Origin: Rhodovarius lipocyclicus
GTDB lineage: Bacteria > Pseudomonadota > Alphaproteobacteria > Acetobacterales > Acetobacteraceae
Length of the DNA: 64,000 bases
NCBI RefSeq assembly: GCF_009900765.1
Contig: NZ_JAAABL010000018.1
Coordinates: forward strand, 1-64,000
Direction: 5' to 3'
Part shown: positions 42,527 to 52,025 of the stretch, one piece after another
Layout of the letters: each line of letters opens with the position of its first letter
Numbering within the stretch: the first letter of the stretch is position 1
Notes under the pieces: generated by a model
What the model was told of the DNA's origin: nothing
The model's database searches: none
Seen by the model: the letters and a program-made list of their open reading frames with translations, nothing else
Program-made: the position numbers and the translations under genes

Positions 42527-43663
42527 ATGGAACGACATGGACACGCGCTGGTGCTCGGCGCCGGCATCATGGGGCTTAGCGCGGCCTGGGCCCTGCACCG
42601 GCGCGGCTGGAAGGTGCGCGTGCTGGACCAGGCGACGCCGCCCAACCCGGTGGGTGCCTCGGTGGACCATCACCGGCTGATCCGCCACGCCTATGGCGCC
42701 CAGCACGGCTATATGCGGATGGTCGATGATGCCTATGCCGCCTGGGCGCGAATCTGGGCCGATCTGGGCGAGGTGCTCTACGAGGAAACCGGCGTGCTGG
42801 CCCTGGATGAGGGCACCGGTGCCTGGCTGCCCGCCAGCCGCGCCGCCATGCGCGACCACGGCCTGGCGATGGAGGACCTGACCGCCGCCACCGTCGCCGC
42901 CCGCTTCCCGATCTTCAGCGGGGATGGCGTGGCCGACGCCTTCTTCACCCCGCGCGGCGGCGTGCTGCTGGCCGAGCCCATCGTGGCGGGCCTCGCGGGC
43001 TGGCTGGCCCGGCAGGGGGTGGAATTCCTGCGCGGCACCGCGCGCGATGTGGCCGAACGCCGCCTGACCCTGACGGACGGCACGGTGCTGACCGCCGACG
43101 CCGTGGTGGTGGCCGCCGGCCCCTGGGCGCCGCGCCTGCTGCCGGGGCTGAAGGGGCGCGTCACCGCCTCCCGCCAGATCATCGTGCGCCTCGCGGCCCC
43201 GCCGGACCTCGCCACCGCCTGGTCCCGCGCGCCCATGCTGCTCGACCTCGCGGAGGAAGGCGGCTTCTACATGGTGCCCCCGGTGCGCGGCACGCCCATC
43301 AAGGTGGGCGACCACAGCTTCTCGCTGGCCGGCGACGCCGAGGACGACCGCGACGCCACCCCGGCCGAGGCCGAGACCATCCTCGCCCTCGCCCGCCGCC
43401 GCATCCCGGGGCTGGACCGTTTCACGCCGCTCGGCGCCCGGGCCTGTTATTACGATGTGGAACCGGCCGAGGAATTCCTCGCGGAAACCCTGGCCCCGGG
43501 CACGCTGCTGCTCTCGGGCTTTTCCGGCCATGGCTTCAAGTTCGGCCCGCTGCTGGGTGAGGCCGTGGCGAATGCGCTGGGCGATCCGGCGCTTCTGCCG
43601 TATCTGGCGGGCTGGGCCGCGGGGCGAGAGAACCCCGCGCCCGGACTGCTTCGCACCGCATAA
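42527..43663 (+). CDS. FAD-dependent amine/amino-acid oxidase (DAO family, sarcosine-oxidase-like)
   Basis: 378 residues. FAD-binding GAGIMGLSAAWALHRRGWKV at the N-terminus, VDHHRLIRHAYGAQHGYMRM (covalent-flavin-region analogue of MSOX/SolA proteins), DAVVVAAGPWAPRLLPGLKG, and the C-terminal ARACYYDVEPAEEFLAET and SGFSGHGFKFGPLLGEAVAN (typical of MSOX with covalent Cys; here GFSGHGFKFGP). It oxidises N-methylated amino acids or related amines. The gene has GAGAA before ATG; 20 bases separate it from the acyl-CoA dehydrogenase gene. Confidence 0.85.
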   Translation: MERHGHALVLGAGIMGLSAAWALHRRGWKVRVLDQATPPNPVGASVDHHRLIRHAYGAQHGYMRMVDDAYAAWARIWADLGEVLYEETGVLALDEGTGAWLPASRAAMRDHGLAMEDLTAATVAARFPIFSGDGVADAFFTPRGGVLLAEPIVAGLAGWLARQGVEFLRGTARDVAERRLTLTDGTVLTADAVVVAAGPWAPRLLPGLKGRVTASRQIIVRLAAPPDLATAWSRAPMLLDLAEEGGFYMVPPVRGTPIKVGDHSFSLAGDAEDDRDATPAEAETILALARRRIPGLDRFTPLGARACYYDVEPAEEFLAETLAPGTLLLSGFSGHGFKFGPLLGEAVANALGDPALLPYLAGWAAGRENPAPGLLRTA

Positions 43664-43683
43664 AACCACACAGGGAGACTCGC

Positions 43684-45261
43684 ATGGCCACCACCCAGGC
43701 CCAGGACCTGACCTTCGCCCTCACCCGCCTGCTGGACCTGCCGGGCCGCAGCGGCGGCGTGCTGGATGCCGACAGCATCGCCGCCATTCTGACCGAGTGC
43801 GAAACCCTGTGCGCCGAGGTGCTGGCCCCCAACGCCCAGAAGGCGGACCATGAGGGCGCGCGGCTGGAGAACGGCGTGGTGCGCTGCGCCGCCCCCTATC
43901 ACGCCGCCTACCGGGCCTGGCGCGACGGCGGCTGGCAGTCCCTGCCCGCGCCCGAGGAGCATGGCGGCCAGGGGCTGCCCTTCGCCCTGTGGTGCGCGGT
44001 GGTGGAGATGGTGAGCGCCGCCGACATGGCCTTCGGCCTGTGCCCCGTGCTGACCGCCGGCGCCGTGGAGGCGATCGAGCGCCATGCCTCCCCCGCGCAG
44101 AAGGCGGCCTGGCTGCCGCATCTGGCCAGCGGCGAATGGACCGGCAGCATGTGCCTGACGGAGCCGCAATCGGGCAGCGACCTATCCACCCTGCGCACCC
44201 GGGCGGAGCCGCTGGGCGATGGCCTCTATGCCCTGCATGGGCAGAAGATCTTCATCACCTATGGCGACCATGACCTGACGGACAACACGCTGCACCTAGT
44301 GCTGGCCCGGCTGCCGGATGCGCCGGCGGGCTCGCGCGGCATCTCCCTGTTCGCGGCGCGGCGGGTGAAGGCGGATGGCACCATGAACGCCGTCCGCTGC
44401 GGAGGCCTGGAGCGCAAGATGGGCATCCATGCCAGCCCCACCTGCGTGATGCTGTTCGAGGGCGCGGAGGCCGAGTTGGTGGGCGAGCCGCATCGCGGCC
44501 TGCCGGCCATGTTCGCCATGATGAACAACGCCCGCGTCTCGGTGGGCATCCAGGGCGTGGGCCAAGGGGCCAAGGCGCTGGCGCTGGCCGAGGCTTACGC
44601 CGCTATGCGCGAGCAGGGCGGCATGCCCATCGCACGCCACCCCGATGTGGCGCGCATGCTGGCGGAGATGCGCTCCATCACGCTCGCGATGCGGCTGCTG
44701 GCGCTGGAGGCGGCCTCGGGCGATGCCACCCGCCTCGCGCTGCTGACGCCCATCGTGAAGGCCTGGTCCACCGACCGTGGCCTGGAGGTCGCGAGCCTGG
44801 GCGTGCAGGTGCATGGCGGCATGGGCTTCGTGGAGGATGCGGGCGCGGCCCAGGTGCTGCGCGATGCCCGGATCGCGCCGATCTATGAGGGCACGAACGG
44901 CATCCAGGCGCTGGACCTGGTGCACCGCAAGCTGCGCGCCGACCAGGGTGCCGCCATGCTGGCCCTGCTGGCGGAGGCCGCCGGCCTGCACCCCGTGCTG
45001 GATGCGGCGCTGGCGGGCTTCACCGCCGCCACGCACGCGATGCTGGCCGCCACCCCCGATGAGGCCGCCGCCGGCGCCACCGCCTATCAGGAAGCCGCCG
45101 GCTGGGTGCTGGGTGGCTGGATGCTGGCCCGCGCCGCCGCGCTGGAGCCCGGGTACAGGCCGCTCACGGAGTTCTACCTGCGCCGGCTGCTGCCGCGCGC
45201 GGGCGCCGCCCTGGCCCAGCTGGGGGAAGCGGAGGCGCTGCTGGCCCTGCTGGCGGCCTGA
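43684..45261 (+). CDS. Acyl-CoA dehydrogenase (long form)
   Basis: 525 residues. Flavin and substrate motifs: GGWQSLPAPEEHGGQGLPFA, GEWTGSMCLTEPQSGSDLST, IFITYGDHDLTDNTLHLVLA, LERKMGIHASPTCVMLFEGA, GVQVHGGMGFVEDAGAAQVL and RIAPIYEGTNGIQALDLVHR (catalytic Glu in YEGTN). The longer form, with an extra C-terminal domain (ADQGAAMLALLAEAAGLHPV onward), resembles DmdC/FadE-type members. It introduces a 2,3-double bond in an acyl-CoA; the substrate is not known. Confidence 0.92.
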   Translation: MATTQAQDLTFALTRLLDLPGRSGGVLDADSIAAILTECETLCAEVLAPNAQKADHEGARLENGVVRCAAPYHAAYRAWRDGGWQSLPAPEEHGGQGLPFALWCAVVEMVSAADMAFGLCPVLTAGAVEAIERHASPAQKAAWLPHLASGEWTGSMCLTEPQSGSDLSTLRTRAEPLGDGLYALHGQKIFITYGDHDLTDNTLHLVLARLPDAPAGSRGISLFAARRVKADGTMNAVRCGGLERKMGIHASPTCVMLFEGAEAELVGEPHRGLPAMFAMMNNARVSVGIQGVGQGAKALALAEAYAAMREQGGMPIARHPDVARMLAEMRSITLAMRLLALEAASGDATRLALLTPIVKAWSTDRGLEVASLGVQVHGGMGFVEDAGAAQVLRDARIAPIYEGTNGIQALDLVHRKLRADQGAAMLALLAEAAGLHPVLDAALAGFTAATHAMLAATPDEAAAGATAYQEAAGWVLGGWMLARAAALEPGYRPLTEFYLRRLLPRAGAALAQLGEAEALLALLAA

Positions 45262-45377
45262 TAAAATCCGAGTGGAGACCTCTGGTATATTCTAACGACC
45301 ATGTCATGTAACGTGCCATGGACGTCACGCCGAATTCTTCTCGAATCAGCTCCCCTTCCGGGGGGCACAAGGATCCG

Positions 45378-46940
45378 ATGAACGCCCCGCTCGCCGCCCC
45401 CGCTGTGTCGCGCCCGCCCGCGCATGTGGCGATCATCGGCGCGGGGCCCGGCGGGCTGGCGGCGGCGATGCTGCTGGCGGCGCGGGGCCTGAAGGTCTCG
45501 GTGTTCGAGAAGGACGCGGTGGTGGGCGGGCGCACCCGCACCCTGTCCACGCCGGAGGGGTTCCGCTTCGATCTCGGCCCCACCTTCTTCCTCTATCCGC
45601 GCATCATCCGCGAGATCTTCGCCCAATGCGGCGCGGAGCTGGAGGAGGAGCTGGACCTCATCCGGCTGGACCCGCAGTACCGGCTGGTCTTCGAGCAGGA
45701 CGGCCCGCCCCTGGTGCTGGACGCGACGCCCGACCAGGCGGCGATGCAGGCGGCCATCGCCCGCATCGCGCCCGGGGATGCCCAGGGCTTCGCCCGCTTC
45801 ATGACGGAGAACCGCGCCAAGCTGGCGGCCTTCCGGCCCATCCTGGAAAACGCGATCCTCTCGCCCTCCGACCTGTTCAACCTGCCCATGCTGAAGGCGC
45901 TGCCGCTGCTGCGCCCGCATCTGAGCGTGGAAAGCGACCTGAAGCGGTATTTCAGCGACCCGCGCATCCGCCTCGCCTTCTCCTTCCAGTCCAAATACCT
46001 GGGGATGAGCCCGTTCCGCTGCCCCTCGCTGTTCACCATCCTGTCCTTCCTGGAATACGAGCACGGGGTGTTCCATGTGCGCGGGGGCGTGGGCGGCATC
46101 TCCACCGCCATGGCGCGGGTGGCGGAGCGGCTGGGCGTGCGCATCCATCTGAACAGCCCGGTGGAGCGCGTCCGCTTCAGCGGCCGCCGCGCCGACGGCC
46201 TGATGGTGGGCGGGCGGCATGTGGCGGCCGACGCGGTGGTGATGAACGCCGATTTCGCCCATGCCATGCCGCGGATGGTGCCCGACGCGCTGCGCCGCCG
46301 CTGGTCCGACACGCGCATCGGGGGGGCGCGCTACTCCTGCTCCACCTTCATGCTGTATCTGGGGATCGAGGGCGCCTGCCCGGACCTCGCGCATCACACC
46401 GTGCTGCTGGCGCGGGACTACATGCGCAACCTGGCGCAGATCGAGCGCGGCGAGATCCCGGACGCGCCCAGCCTGTACCTGCACCACCCCGGCGCCACGG
46501 ATGACACCATGGCCCCGCCAGGCCACACGGCGCTGTATGCGCTGGCCCCCGTGCCCAACCTGCTGGGCGGGGCGGATTGGCACAAGGATCTGCCTGCCTT
46601 CCGCGAACTGGTGCTGGACCGGCTGGAGGCGCTCGGCATCCCCGACCTGCGCGCCCGCATCCGGTATGAGCGCGTGGTGACGCCCGAGGATTGGCGCGAC
46701 GACTACGCCGTGGGCCATGGCGCGACCTTCAACCTGGCGCATGATTTCGGCCAGATGCTGCACCGCCGCCCCGGCAACCGCTTCCAGGATACGGAGGGGC
46801 TGTACCTGGTCGGCGGCGGCACTCATCCCGGCAGCGGCCTGCCGGTGATCTATGAGGGCGCGCGCATCACCACCCGGCTGCTGCTGCGTGATATGGGGCT
46901 GCCGGAACACATGCCCGGCCTGACGGTCGCGGCGGAATAA
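45378..46940 (+). CDS. crtN: CrtN-type carotenoid desaturase (CrtI superfamily; probable C30/squalene substrate)
   Basis: 520 residues. ATG 45378 has AAGGA just upstream; ATG 45318 would add 20 residues without a ribosome site. FAD motif VAIIGAGPGGLAAAMLLAAR and the KVSVFEKDAVVGGRTRTLST dinucleotide region at the N-terminus, the CrtI-type middle FRFDLGPTFFLYPRIIREIF, and the C-terminal LYLVGGGTHPGSGLPVIYEG diagnostic of the family. First of seven tightly spaced genes with CrtP-like, acyltransferase, GT2, HpnCD and HpnE. Context implies desaturation of squalene or dehydrosqualene to a C30 polyene. Confidence 0.85.
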   Translation: MNAPLAAPAVSRPPAHVAIIGAGPGGLAAAMLLAARGLKVSVFEKDAVVGGRTRTLSTPEGFRFDLGPTFFLYPRIIREIFAQCGAELEEELDLIRLDPQYRLVFEQDGPPLVLDATPDQAAMQAAIARIAPGDAQGFARFMTENRAKLAAFRPILENAILSPSDLFNLPMLKALPLLRPHLSVESDLKRYFSDPRIRLAFSFQSKYLGMSPFRCPSLFTILSFLEYEHGVFHVRGGVGGISTAMARVAERLGVRIHLNSPVERVRFSGRRADGLMVGGRHVAADAVVMNADFAHAMPRMVPDALRRRWSDTRIGGARYSCSTFMLYLGIEGACPDLAHHTVLLARDYMRNLAQIERGEIPDAPSLYLHHPGATDDTMAPPGHTALYALAPVPNLLGGADWHKDLPAFRELVLDRLEALGIPDLRARIRYERVVTPEDWRDDYAVGHGATFNLAHDFGQMLHRRPGNRFQDTEGLYLVGGGTHPGSGLPVIYEGARITTRLLLRDMGLPEHMPGLTVAAE

Positions 46941-46950
46941 GGGGAACGTC

Positions 46951-48516
46951 ATGGCATCGCATGTGGTGGTGATCGGCTCCGGCCTCGGCGGGCTGGCGGC
47001 GGCGGCGGTGGCCCGGGCGCGCGGGCACCGGGTGACGCTGCTGGAACGCAACCCCTGGCTGGGTGGCAAGGCGGCGGTGCTGACCCTGCCGAGCCCGATG
47101 GGCGACTTCCGCTTCGACATGGGCCCCACCATCCTGACCGTGCCGCGCGTGCTGCGCCGCATCTTCGCCGAGGCCGGGCGCGCCCTGGCCGAACACGTGC
47201 CGCTGCTGAAGCTGGAGCCGCAATGGCGCTGCTTCTTCGAGGACGGCGCGCGGGCCGACCTGCTGGGCGACATGGACGCGATGCTGGCCGAGATCGAGCG
47301 CGTGGCCCCCGGCCGCGGCATGGGTGAGGGCTACCGCCGCTTCCAGAAGGTCGCCCGCCACCTGCACGACGTGTCGGAGAAGTTCTTCTTCTGGCGCCCG
47401 GTGGAGGGCATCGGCGACACCATGAACGTCGCCGACAATTTCCGCCCCGAGGTGCTGCGCGACGTGATGGCCCTGCGCATGGGCCAGTCGGCGGCGGGCG
47501 TCATCCGCAAGCATGTGCCGGACGCGAACCTGGCGCAGATGCTGGACCACTACATGCAGTATGTGGGCAGCAACCCCTATGCCGCGCCGGCGGTGCTGTG
47601 CGCGATCGGGGACATGCAGGCCTCCGAGGGCGTGTGGTACCCGGTGGGCGGCACCCGCGCGGTGGCGGAGGGGCTGGCGAAGCTGGCGGGCGACCTCGGC
47701 GCCGAGCTGCGCACCAACGCCGAGGTCACGGGGCTGGATATCCGCGACGGCGCGGTGCGCGGCGTGGTGCTGGCCGATGGCGAGCGCCTCGCCTGCGATG
47801 CCGTCATCTCCAACATGGACGCCATCCGCACGTATACCGAGCTGGTGGGCGGTGCCGTGGGCGATGCCTATGCCGCGAAGGGCTTCGAGGCCGCGTGCAG
47901 CGGGGTGGTGCTCTATCTGGGGCTGAACAAGCGCTACGAGCATCTGGCGCACCATGATTTCGTCTTCTCCCGCGATCCGGAGGAGGAGTTCGACGCCATC
48001 TACAAGCGCGGCGAACCGGCGCCCGACCCCACCGCCTATCTGGCCGCCACCTCCTTCAGCGACCCCACGGCCGCGCCCCCGGGCGGGGAGGCGCTGTATG
48101 TGCTGTGCCACACGCCCTATCTGCGCCCGCACCATGACTGGAAGCGGATGTTCCCCGCCTATCGCCAGGTGATCCTGGACAAGCTGAAGCGCACGGCGGG
48201 GCTGACGGATATCGAGGACCGCATCGTGACCGAGGCGCATCTGACGCCGCAGGACATCCATGACCGCTACAAGGTGCTGAACGGCGCCATCTACGGGCTG
48301 GCCAGCCACGGCACCTTCACCGGCGCCTTCAAGCCGGGCAACCGGTCGCGCGATATCAAGGGCCTGTACCTGTGCGGCGGCGCGGCCCATCCCGGCCCCG
48401 GCATGCCCATGGTGATGATGAGCGGCTGGATCGCGGCCGACACGCTGGACAAGGACCTCGGCGGGCGCGGGATGGACGAGGCGGCGCGGCTGGCCGGCAG
48501 CCGAACCGCCGCCTAG
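46951..48516 (+). CDS. crtP: CrtP/CrtN-type carotenoid desaturase or terminal oxidase (CrtI superfamily)
   Basis: 521 residues, 10 bases after crtN with GGGGAA before the ATG. VVVIGSGLGGLAAAAVARAR, VTLLERNPWLGGKAAVLTLP, FRFDMGPTILTVPRVLRRIF, VWYPVGGTRAVAEGLAKLAG, and C-terminal LYLCGGAAHPGPGMPMVMMS. In the staphyloxanthin-type route CrtP oxidises the terminal methyl of the C30 polyene; two CrtI-like genes side by side fit that pair. Which of the two makes double bonds and which oxidises is inferred, not shown. Confidence 0.8.
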   Translation: MASHVVVIGSGLGGLAAAAVARARGHRVTLLERNPWLGGKAAVLTLPSPMGDFRFDMGPTILTVPRVLRRIFAEAGRALAEHVPLLKLEPQWRCFFEDGARADLLGDMDAMLAEIERVAPGRGMGEGYRRFQKVARHLHDVSEKFFFWRPVEGIGDTMNVADNFRPEVLRDVMALRMGQSAAGVIRKHVPDANLAQMLDHYMQYVGSNPYAAPAVLCAIGDMQASEGVWYPVGGTRAVAEGLAKLAGDLGAELRTNAEVTGLDIRDGAVRGVVLADGERLACDAVISNMDAIRTYTELVGGAVGDAYAAKGFEAACSGVVLYLGLNKRYEHLAHHDFVFSRDPEEEFDAIYKRGEPAPDPTAYLAATSFSDPTAAPPGGEALYVLCHTPYLRPHHDWKRMFPAYRQVILDKLKRTAGLTDIEDRIVTEAHLTPQDIHDRYKVLNGAIYGLASHGTFTGAFKPGNRSRDIKGLYLCGGAAHPGPGMPMVMMSGWIAADTLDKDLGGRGMDEAARLAGSRTAA

Positions 48517-48520
48517 GGCC

Positions 48521-49309
48521 ATGCCGGCGCCCTCGCCCCTCGCGCTGTATTCGCCCCGGATGGTGAGGTTCTTCGACGCCGCCTTCGCCCATCGCTTCGC
48601 GCGCGGCATGACGGCGCTGCGGCTGGCCCGCTGGGGCGCGCCCCAACTGCCGCCGGACCGGCCGCTGGTGGTGCTGGCCAGCCACCCTGGCTGGTGGGAC
48701 GGCGTGCTGTTCATGCTGCTGCACCGCCGCCTGATGCCCGGCCGCGCGCTGTTCACGCCGATGGACGCGGCGGCGCTGGCGAAATACGGCTTCATGCGGC
48801 GCATCGGCGTGTTCGGGGTGGAACAGGGCAGCCCGCGCGGCGCCGTGCATTTCCTGCGGGTAGCGGAACAGGTGCTGGCCGAACCTCGCCGCATGCTGTG
48901 GGTCAACGCCCCCGGCCGCTTCGCGGATGTGCGCGAGCGCCCCCTGCCGCTGGCCCCCGGCGTGCTGCGCCTGGCCGAAATCGCGCCGCGCGCCGCCTTC
49001 CTGCCGTTGGCGCTGGAATACCCGTTCTGGACCGAGCCCCGGCCGGAGGCGCTGGCCGCCTTCGGCCCGCCCATCCTGGCCGAAACCCTGCTGGAGCAAC
49101 CGCGCGCGGCCCGCGCCGAGACCCTGCGCGCCGCGCTGGCCGCCACCCAGGACCGGTTGGCCGCCGACGCCATCAGCCGCGACCCGGCGCGGTTCGAGAC
49201 GCTGCTGGAAGGGCGCGCCGGCATGGGCGGCGTGTATGGCGCCTGGCAATTCGCCCGCGCCCTGCTGCGCGGCCAGCGGCACGACCCGCGCCATGGAAGC
49301 ACCCCATGA
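48521..49309 (+). CDS. PlsC-type (LPLAT) acyltransferase, probable carotenoid/glycolipid acyltransferase
   Basis: 262 residues. The HX4D catalytic motif is HPGWWD in LVVLASHPGWWDGVLFMLLH. Later segments: LFTPMDAAALAKYGFMRRIG, RMLWVNAPGRFADVRERPLP and AFLPLALEYPFWTEPRPEAL. The family transfers acyl chains to glycerol-phosphate or glycosyl acceptors. In the staphyloxanthin route CrtO acylates the glucosyl carotenoid; this unrelated acyltransferase would fill that step. It overlaps the GT2 gene by four bases (ATGA). Confidence 0.82.
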   Translation: MPAPSPLALYSPRMVRFFDAAFAHRFARGMTALRLARWGAPQLPPDRPLVVLASHPGWWDGVLFMLLHRRLMPGRALFTPMDAAALAKYGFMRRIGVFGVEQGSPRGAVHFLRVAEQVLAEPRRMLWVNAPGRFADVRERPLPLAPGVLRLAEIAPRAAFLPLALEYPFWTEPRPEALAAFGPPILAETLLEQPRAARAETLRAALAATQDRLAADAISRDPARFETLLEGRAGMGGVYGAWQFARALLRGQRHDPRHGSTP

Positions 49310-50397
49310 ATTGGCTCGCCCTTGCCCTGGCGCTGCTGCCGGTGCTGCTCGCCGCCGGCAACCTGCCCCGCCTGTGCCGCGCGCGCGGCACGCCCCGCCG
49401 GGGCACGCTGGTCTCCATCCTGATCCCGGCGCGGGACGAGGCGGCGAACATCGCCGATTGCCTGGCCGCCGCCCGCGCCAGCCTGGGCACCGAGGTCGAG
49501 ATCCTGGTGATGGACGATGGCAGCACCGACGCCACGCCGCAGATCGTGGCCCATCTCGCGGCGCGCGACGCCCGGGTGCGGCTGCTGCGCGCGCCGCCCC
49601 TGCCCCCGGGCTGGACCGGCAAGGTGCATGCCTGCGCCGAACTGGCCGCCGCCGCGCGCGGCACCCATCTGCTGTTCATCGACGCCGATGTGCGCCTGGC
49701 CCCGCACGCGGCGGCCGCCCTGGCGGTCCATGCGCAGGAACGGCACCTGGCCCTGGTCAGCGCCGTGCCGCGCCAGCGCATCGCCAGCCTGGGCGAGGGG
49801 CTGACCGTCCCCTGCATCAACTTCCTGATGCAGGGCTACCTGCCCTTCGGCGGGCGGGCCGCGACGCGCCACCCCGCCCTCGCCGCCGCCTGCGGCCAGC
49901 TGGTGCTGGTGGAGGCCGCCGCCTATCGCGCCGTGGGCGGGCATGGGGCTATCCGCGCCCTGCTGCATGACGGGCTGGCGCTGGCCCGGCTGCTGCGCGC
50001 CCGGGGCCATGACACGGAAATCGTGGACGGGGCACGGCTGGCCAGCTGCCGCATGTATCGCGGCTTCCGCGAGGCCTGGGCCGGATTCTCCAAGAACGCG
50101 CATGAGGGGATGGCCACCCCGCTCGGCCTGCCGGTGTGGACGGTGCTGCTAGCGGGCGGGCACCTGCTGCCCTGGGCGCTGCTGCCCGATCCCCGGGCAT
50201 TCGCCGCGCTGGCCCTGGGCTTCGGTCTGCGCGCCGCCATCGCCTGGCGCGTGCGGGAGCCGCTGTGGACCGTGGCGCTACACCCGGCAGGTGTCGCGGT
50301 GGCGCTCGCCATTCAGTGGAATGCGCTGATTCGTGCGCTGCTGGGCCTCAAGGCGGGCTGGAAAGGGCGCGCATATCCGGCCACAACAAGGCCATGA
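49306..50397 (+). CDS. Family 2 glycosyltransferase (CrtQ/HpnB-like)
   Basis: 363 residues. An N-terminal membrane segment (ALALALLPVLLAAGNLPRLC), GT-A domain with LVSILIPARDEAANIADCLA, ILVMDDGSTDATPQIVAHLA, the GWTGKVHACAELAAAA motif and DADVRL (DxD-like), then WAGFSKNAHEGMATPLGL and further membrane segments. GWTGK and the SKNAHEG loop are shared by CrtQ-type carotenoid and HpnB-type hopene-associated glycosyltransferases. Its operon position favours glycosylation of the C30 carotenoid acid, though a hopanoid acceptor is possible. Overlaps both neighbours by four bases. Confidence 0.85.
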   Translation: MNWLALALALLPVLLAAGNLPRLCRARGTPRRGTLVSILIPARDEAANIADCLAAARASLGTEVEILVMDDGSTDATPQIVAHLAARDARVRLLRAPPLPPGWTGKVHACAELAAAARGTHLLFIDADVRLAPHAAAALAVHAQERHLALVSAVPRQRIASLGEGLTVPCINFLMQGYLPFGGRAATRHPALAAACGQLVLVEAAAYRAVGGHGAIRALLHDGLALARLLRARGHDTEIVDGARLASCRMYRGFREAWAGFSKNAHEGMATPLGLPVWTVLLAGGHLLPWALLPDPRAFAALALGFGLRAAIAWRVREPLWTVALHPAGVAVALAIQWNALIRALLGLKAGWKGRAYPATTRP

Positions 50398-52025
50398 CGG
50401 CAGACTCGCTCGCGGTGTCCGAAACGCCCACCCGGGACCATGACACGGAAAACTTCCCCACCGCATCCTTGATGCTGGCACCCGCGGTGCGCGGCCAGGT
50501 GATGGCCTTCTACCGCTTCGTGCGGGTCGCCGACGACATCGCCGACAGCCCCGACCTGCCCTCCGCCGAAAAGCTGCGCCGGCTGGATGCGATGGGCGCC
50601 GCCCTGGCCGACCCCGCCACCCATGTGCGGGAGGCCGCGGGCATGCACCGCGCGGGCGTCGGCACCGAAGAAGCCGCGCTGATGCTAGAGGCCTTCCGCC
50701 AGGATTCCGTCCAGGCCCGCTATGCCGACTGGGCGGCGCTGGAACATTACTGCGCGCGCAGCGCCAACCCGGTGGGCCGCATGCTGCTGCGCCTGCACGG
50801 CACCACGGCGCCCGAGGCCCTGGCGGCGTCCGACGGCCTGTGCACCGCCCTGCAGATCCTGAACCACCTGCAGGACCTGGTGCCAGACCGGGAACGCCTG
50901 TCCCGCATCTACATGCCCGAAAGCTGGATGGCGATCGCGGGCGGCGAGGCCGCCTTCTTCGACCCCGCCAACCCGCTGCGCCGCGCCATCCTGGATGCCG
51001 CGCTGGACCGGGTGGAGGAGGAGCTGGACCGCGCCCACGCCCTGCCGCGCCTGGTCTCGGCCAAACGCCTGGCGATGCAGTCCAAGGTGACGATCGACCT
51101 GGCCCGCCGCCTGCTGGCCAAGCTGCGCGCGGCGGACCCGGTGCTGGGACGCGTGGCGCTGGGCAAGCTGGATTTCGCGGCCGCGGCCATCGGCGCGCCC
51201 TTCGCGCCCGCCGCCGACGCCACGCTGGTGGCGGGGCGGGTGGCGCGCGCCGGTTCCTCCTTCGCGCGCGGCATGAAGGCGCTGCGGGGCGGGCGCCGCC
51301 GGGCGCTGTGGGGGGTCTATGCCTTCTGCCGCGCGGTGGACGACATCGCCGATGGCGAGATGCCCGAGGCCGAGAAGCGCCGCTTCCTGGCCGATTGGCG
51401 CGCCAAGCTGGACCGGCCGGATTGCGTGCTGTCGCGCGAACTGGCCTTCGCCTGCCGCGAATTCGCCATCCCGCGCGCGGAATGCGAGGCGATGATCGCG
51501 GGCATGGAAACCGATGCCGGAGACCGCGTGCGCATCGCCGATGAGGGTGAGTTGGCCCTCTATTGCCGCCGCGTGGCCGGCAGCGTGGGCGCCATGGCCG
51601 TGCGCATCTTCGGCGCCACCAACGCCGAGGGCTGGGGCCTCGACCTCGGCCACACCTTCCAGCTGACCAATATCCTGCGCGACGTGGATGAGGATGCGGA
51701 GCGCGAGCGCGTCTATATCCCGCTCTCCCTGCTCGCGGCCGAGGGCATCCCGGACGGCCCAGCGCGCGACATCGTGCGCCACCCCCGCTTCGCCGCCATC
51801 TGCGCCCGGCTGGCGGAGGAAGCCGCCGCCGGCTTCGCCCGCGCTGAGGCCGAGATGGGCCGCTATGACGCCGAGGCCCTGCGCCCCGCCCGCGTCATGA
51901 TGTGGGGCTATGGCCGCCTGTTCCAGCGCCTGCGGGCCCGTGGCTGGGAAGGCCCGCGCCCCCGCCCGCGCCTGACCAAGACCGAGAAGCTGACCATGGC
52001 GCGCATGGCGCTGGGCTGGGGCTGA
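50394..52025 (+). CDS. Fused HpnC-HpnD: squalene-pathway prenyltransferases in one chain
   Basis: 543 residues, about twice the length of either enzyme. Residues about 20-265 match HpnC: first acid motif RVADDIADS (Asp47-Asp51), second NHLQDLVPDRERLSRIYMP, and the C-terminal LRAADPVLGRVALGKLDF. Residues about 275-543 match HpnD: AGSSFARGMKALRGGRRRAL, WGVYAFCRAVDDIAD (316-320) and the second motif LTNILRDVDEDAERERVYIP. HpnD makes presqualene diphosphate from farnesyl diphosphate; HpnC converts it to hydroxysqualene, which HpnE reduces to squalene. In most genomes hpnC and hpnD are separate adjacent genes; here the frame runs through without a stop. Confidence 0.92.
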   Translation: MTADSLAVSETPTRDHDTENFPTASLMLAPAVRGQVMAFYRFVRVADDIADSPDLPSAEKLRRLDAMGAALADPATHVREAAGMHRAGVGTEEAALMLEAFRQDSVQARYADWAALEHYCARSANPVGRMLLRLHGTTAPEALAASDGLCTALQILNHLQDLVPDRERLSRIYMPESWMAIAGGEAAFFDPANPLRRAILDAALDRVEEELDRAHALPRLVSAKRLAMQSKVTIDLARRLLAKLRAADPVLGRVALGKLDFAAAAIGAPFAPAADATLVAGRVARAGSSFARGMKALRGGRRRALWGVYAFCRAVDDIADGEMPEAEKRRFLADWRAKLDRPDCVLSRELAFACREFAIPRAECEAMIAGMETDAGDRVRIADEGELALYCRRVAGSVGAMAVRIFGATNAEGWGLDLGHTFQLTNILRDVDEDAERERVYIPLSLLAAEGIPDGPARDIVRHPRFAAICARLAEEAAAGFARAEAEMGRYDAEALRPARVMMWGYGRLFQRLRARGWEGPRPRPRLTKTEKLTMARMALGWG

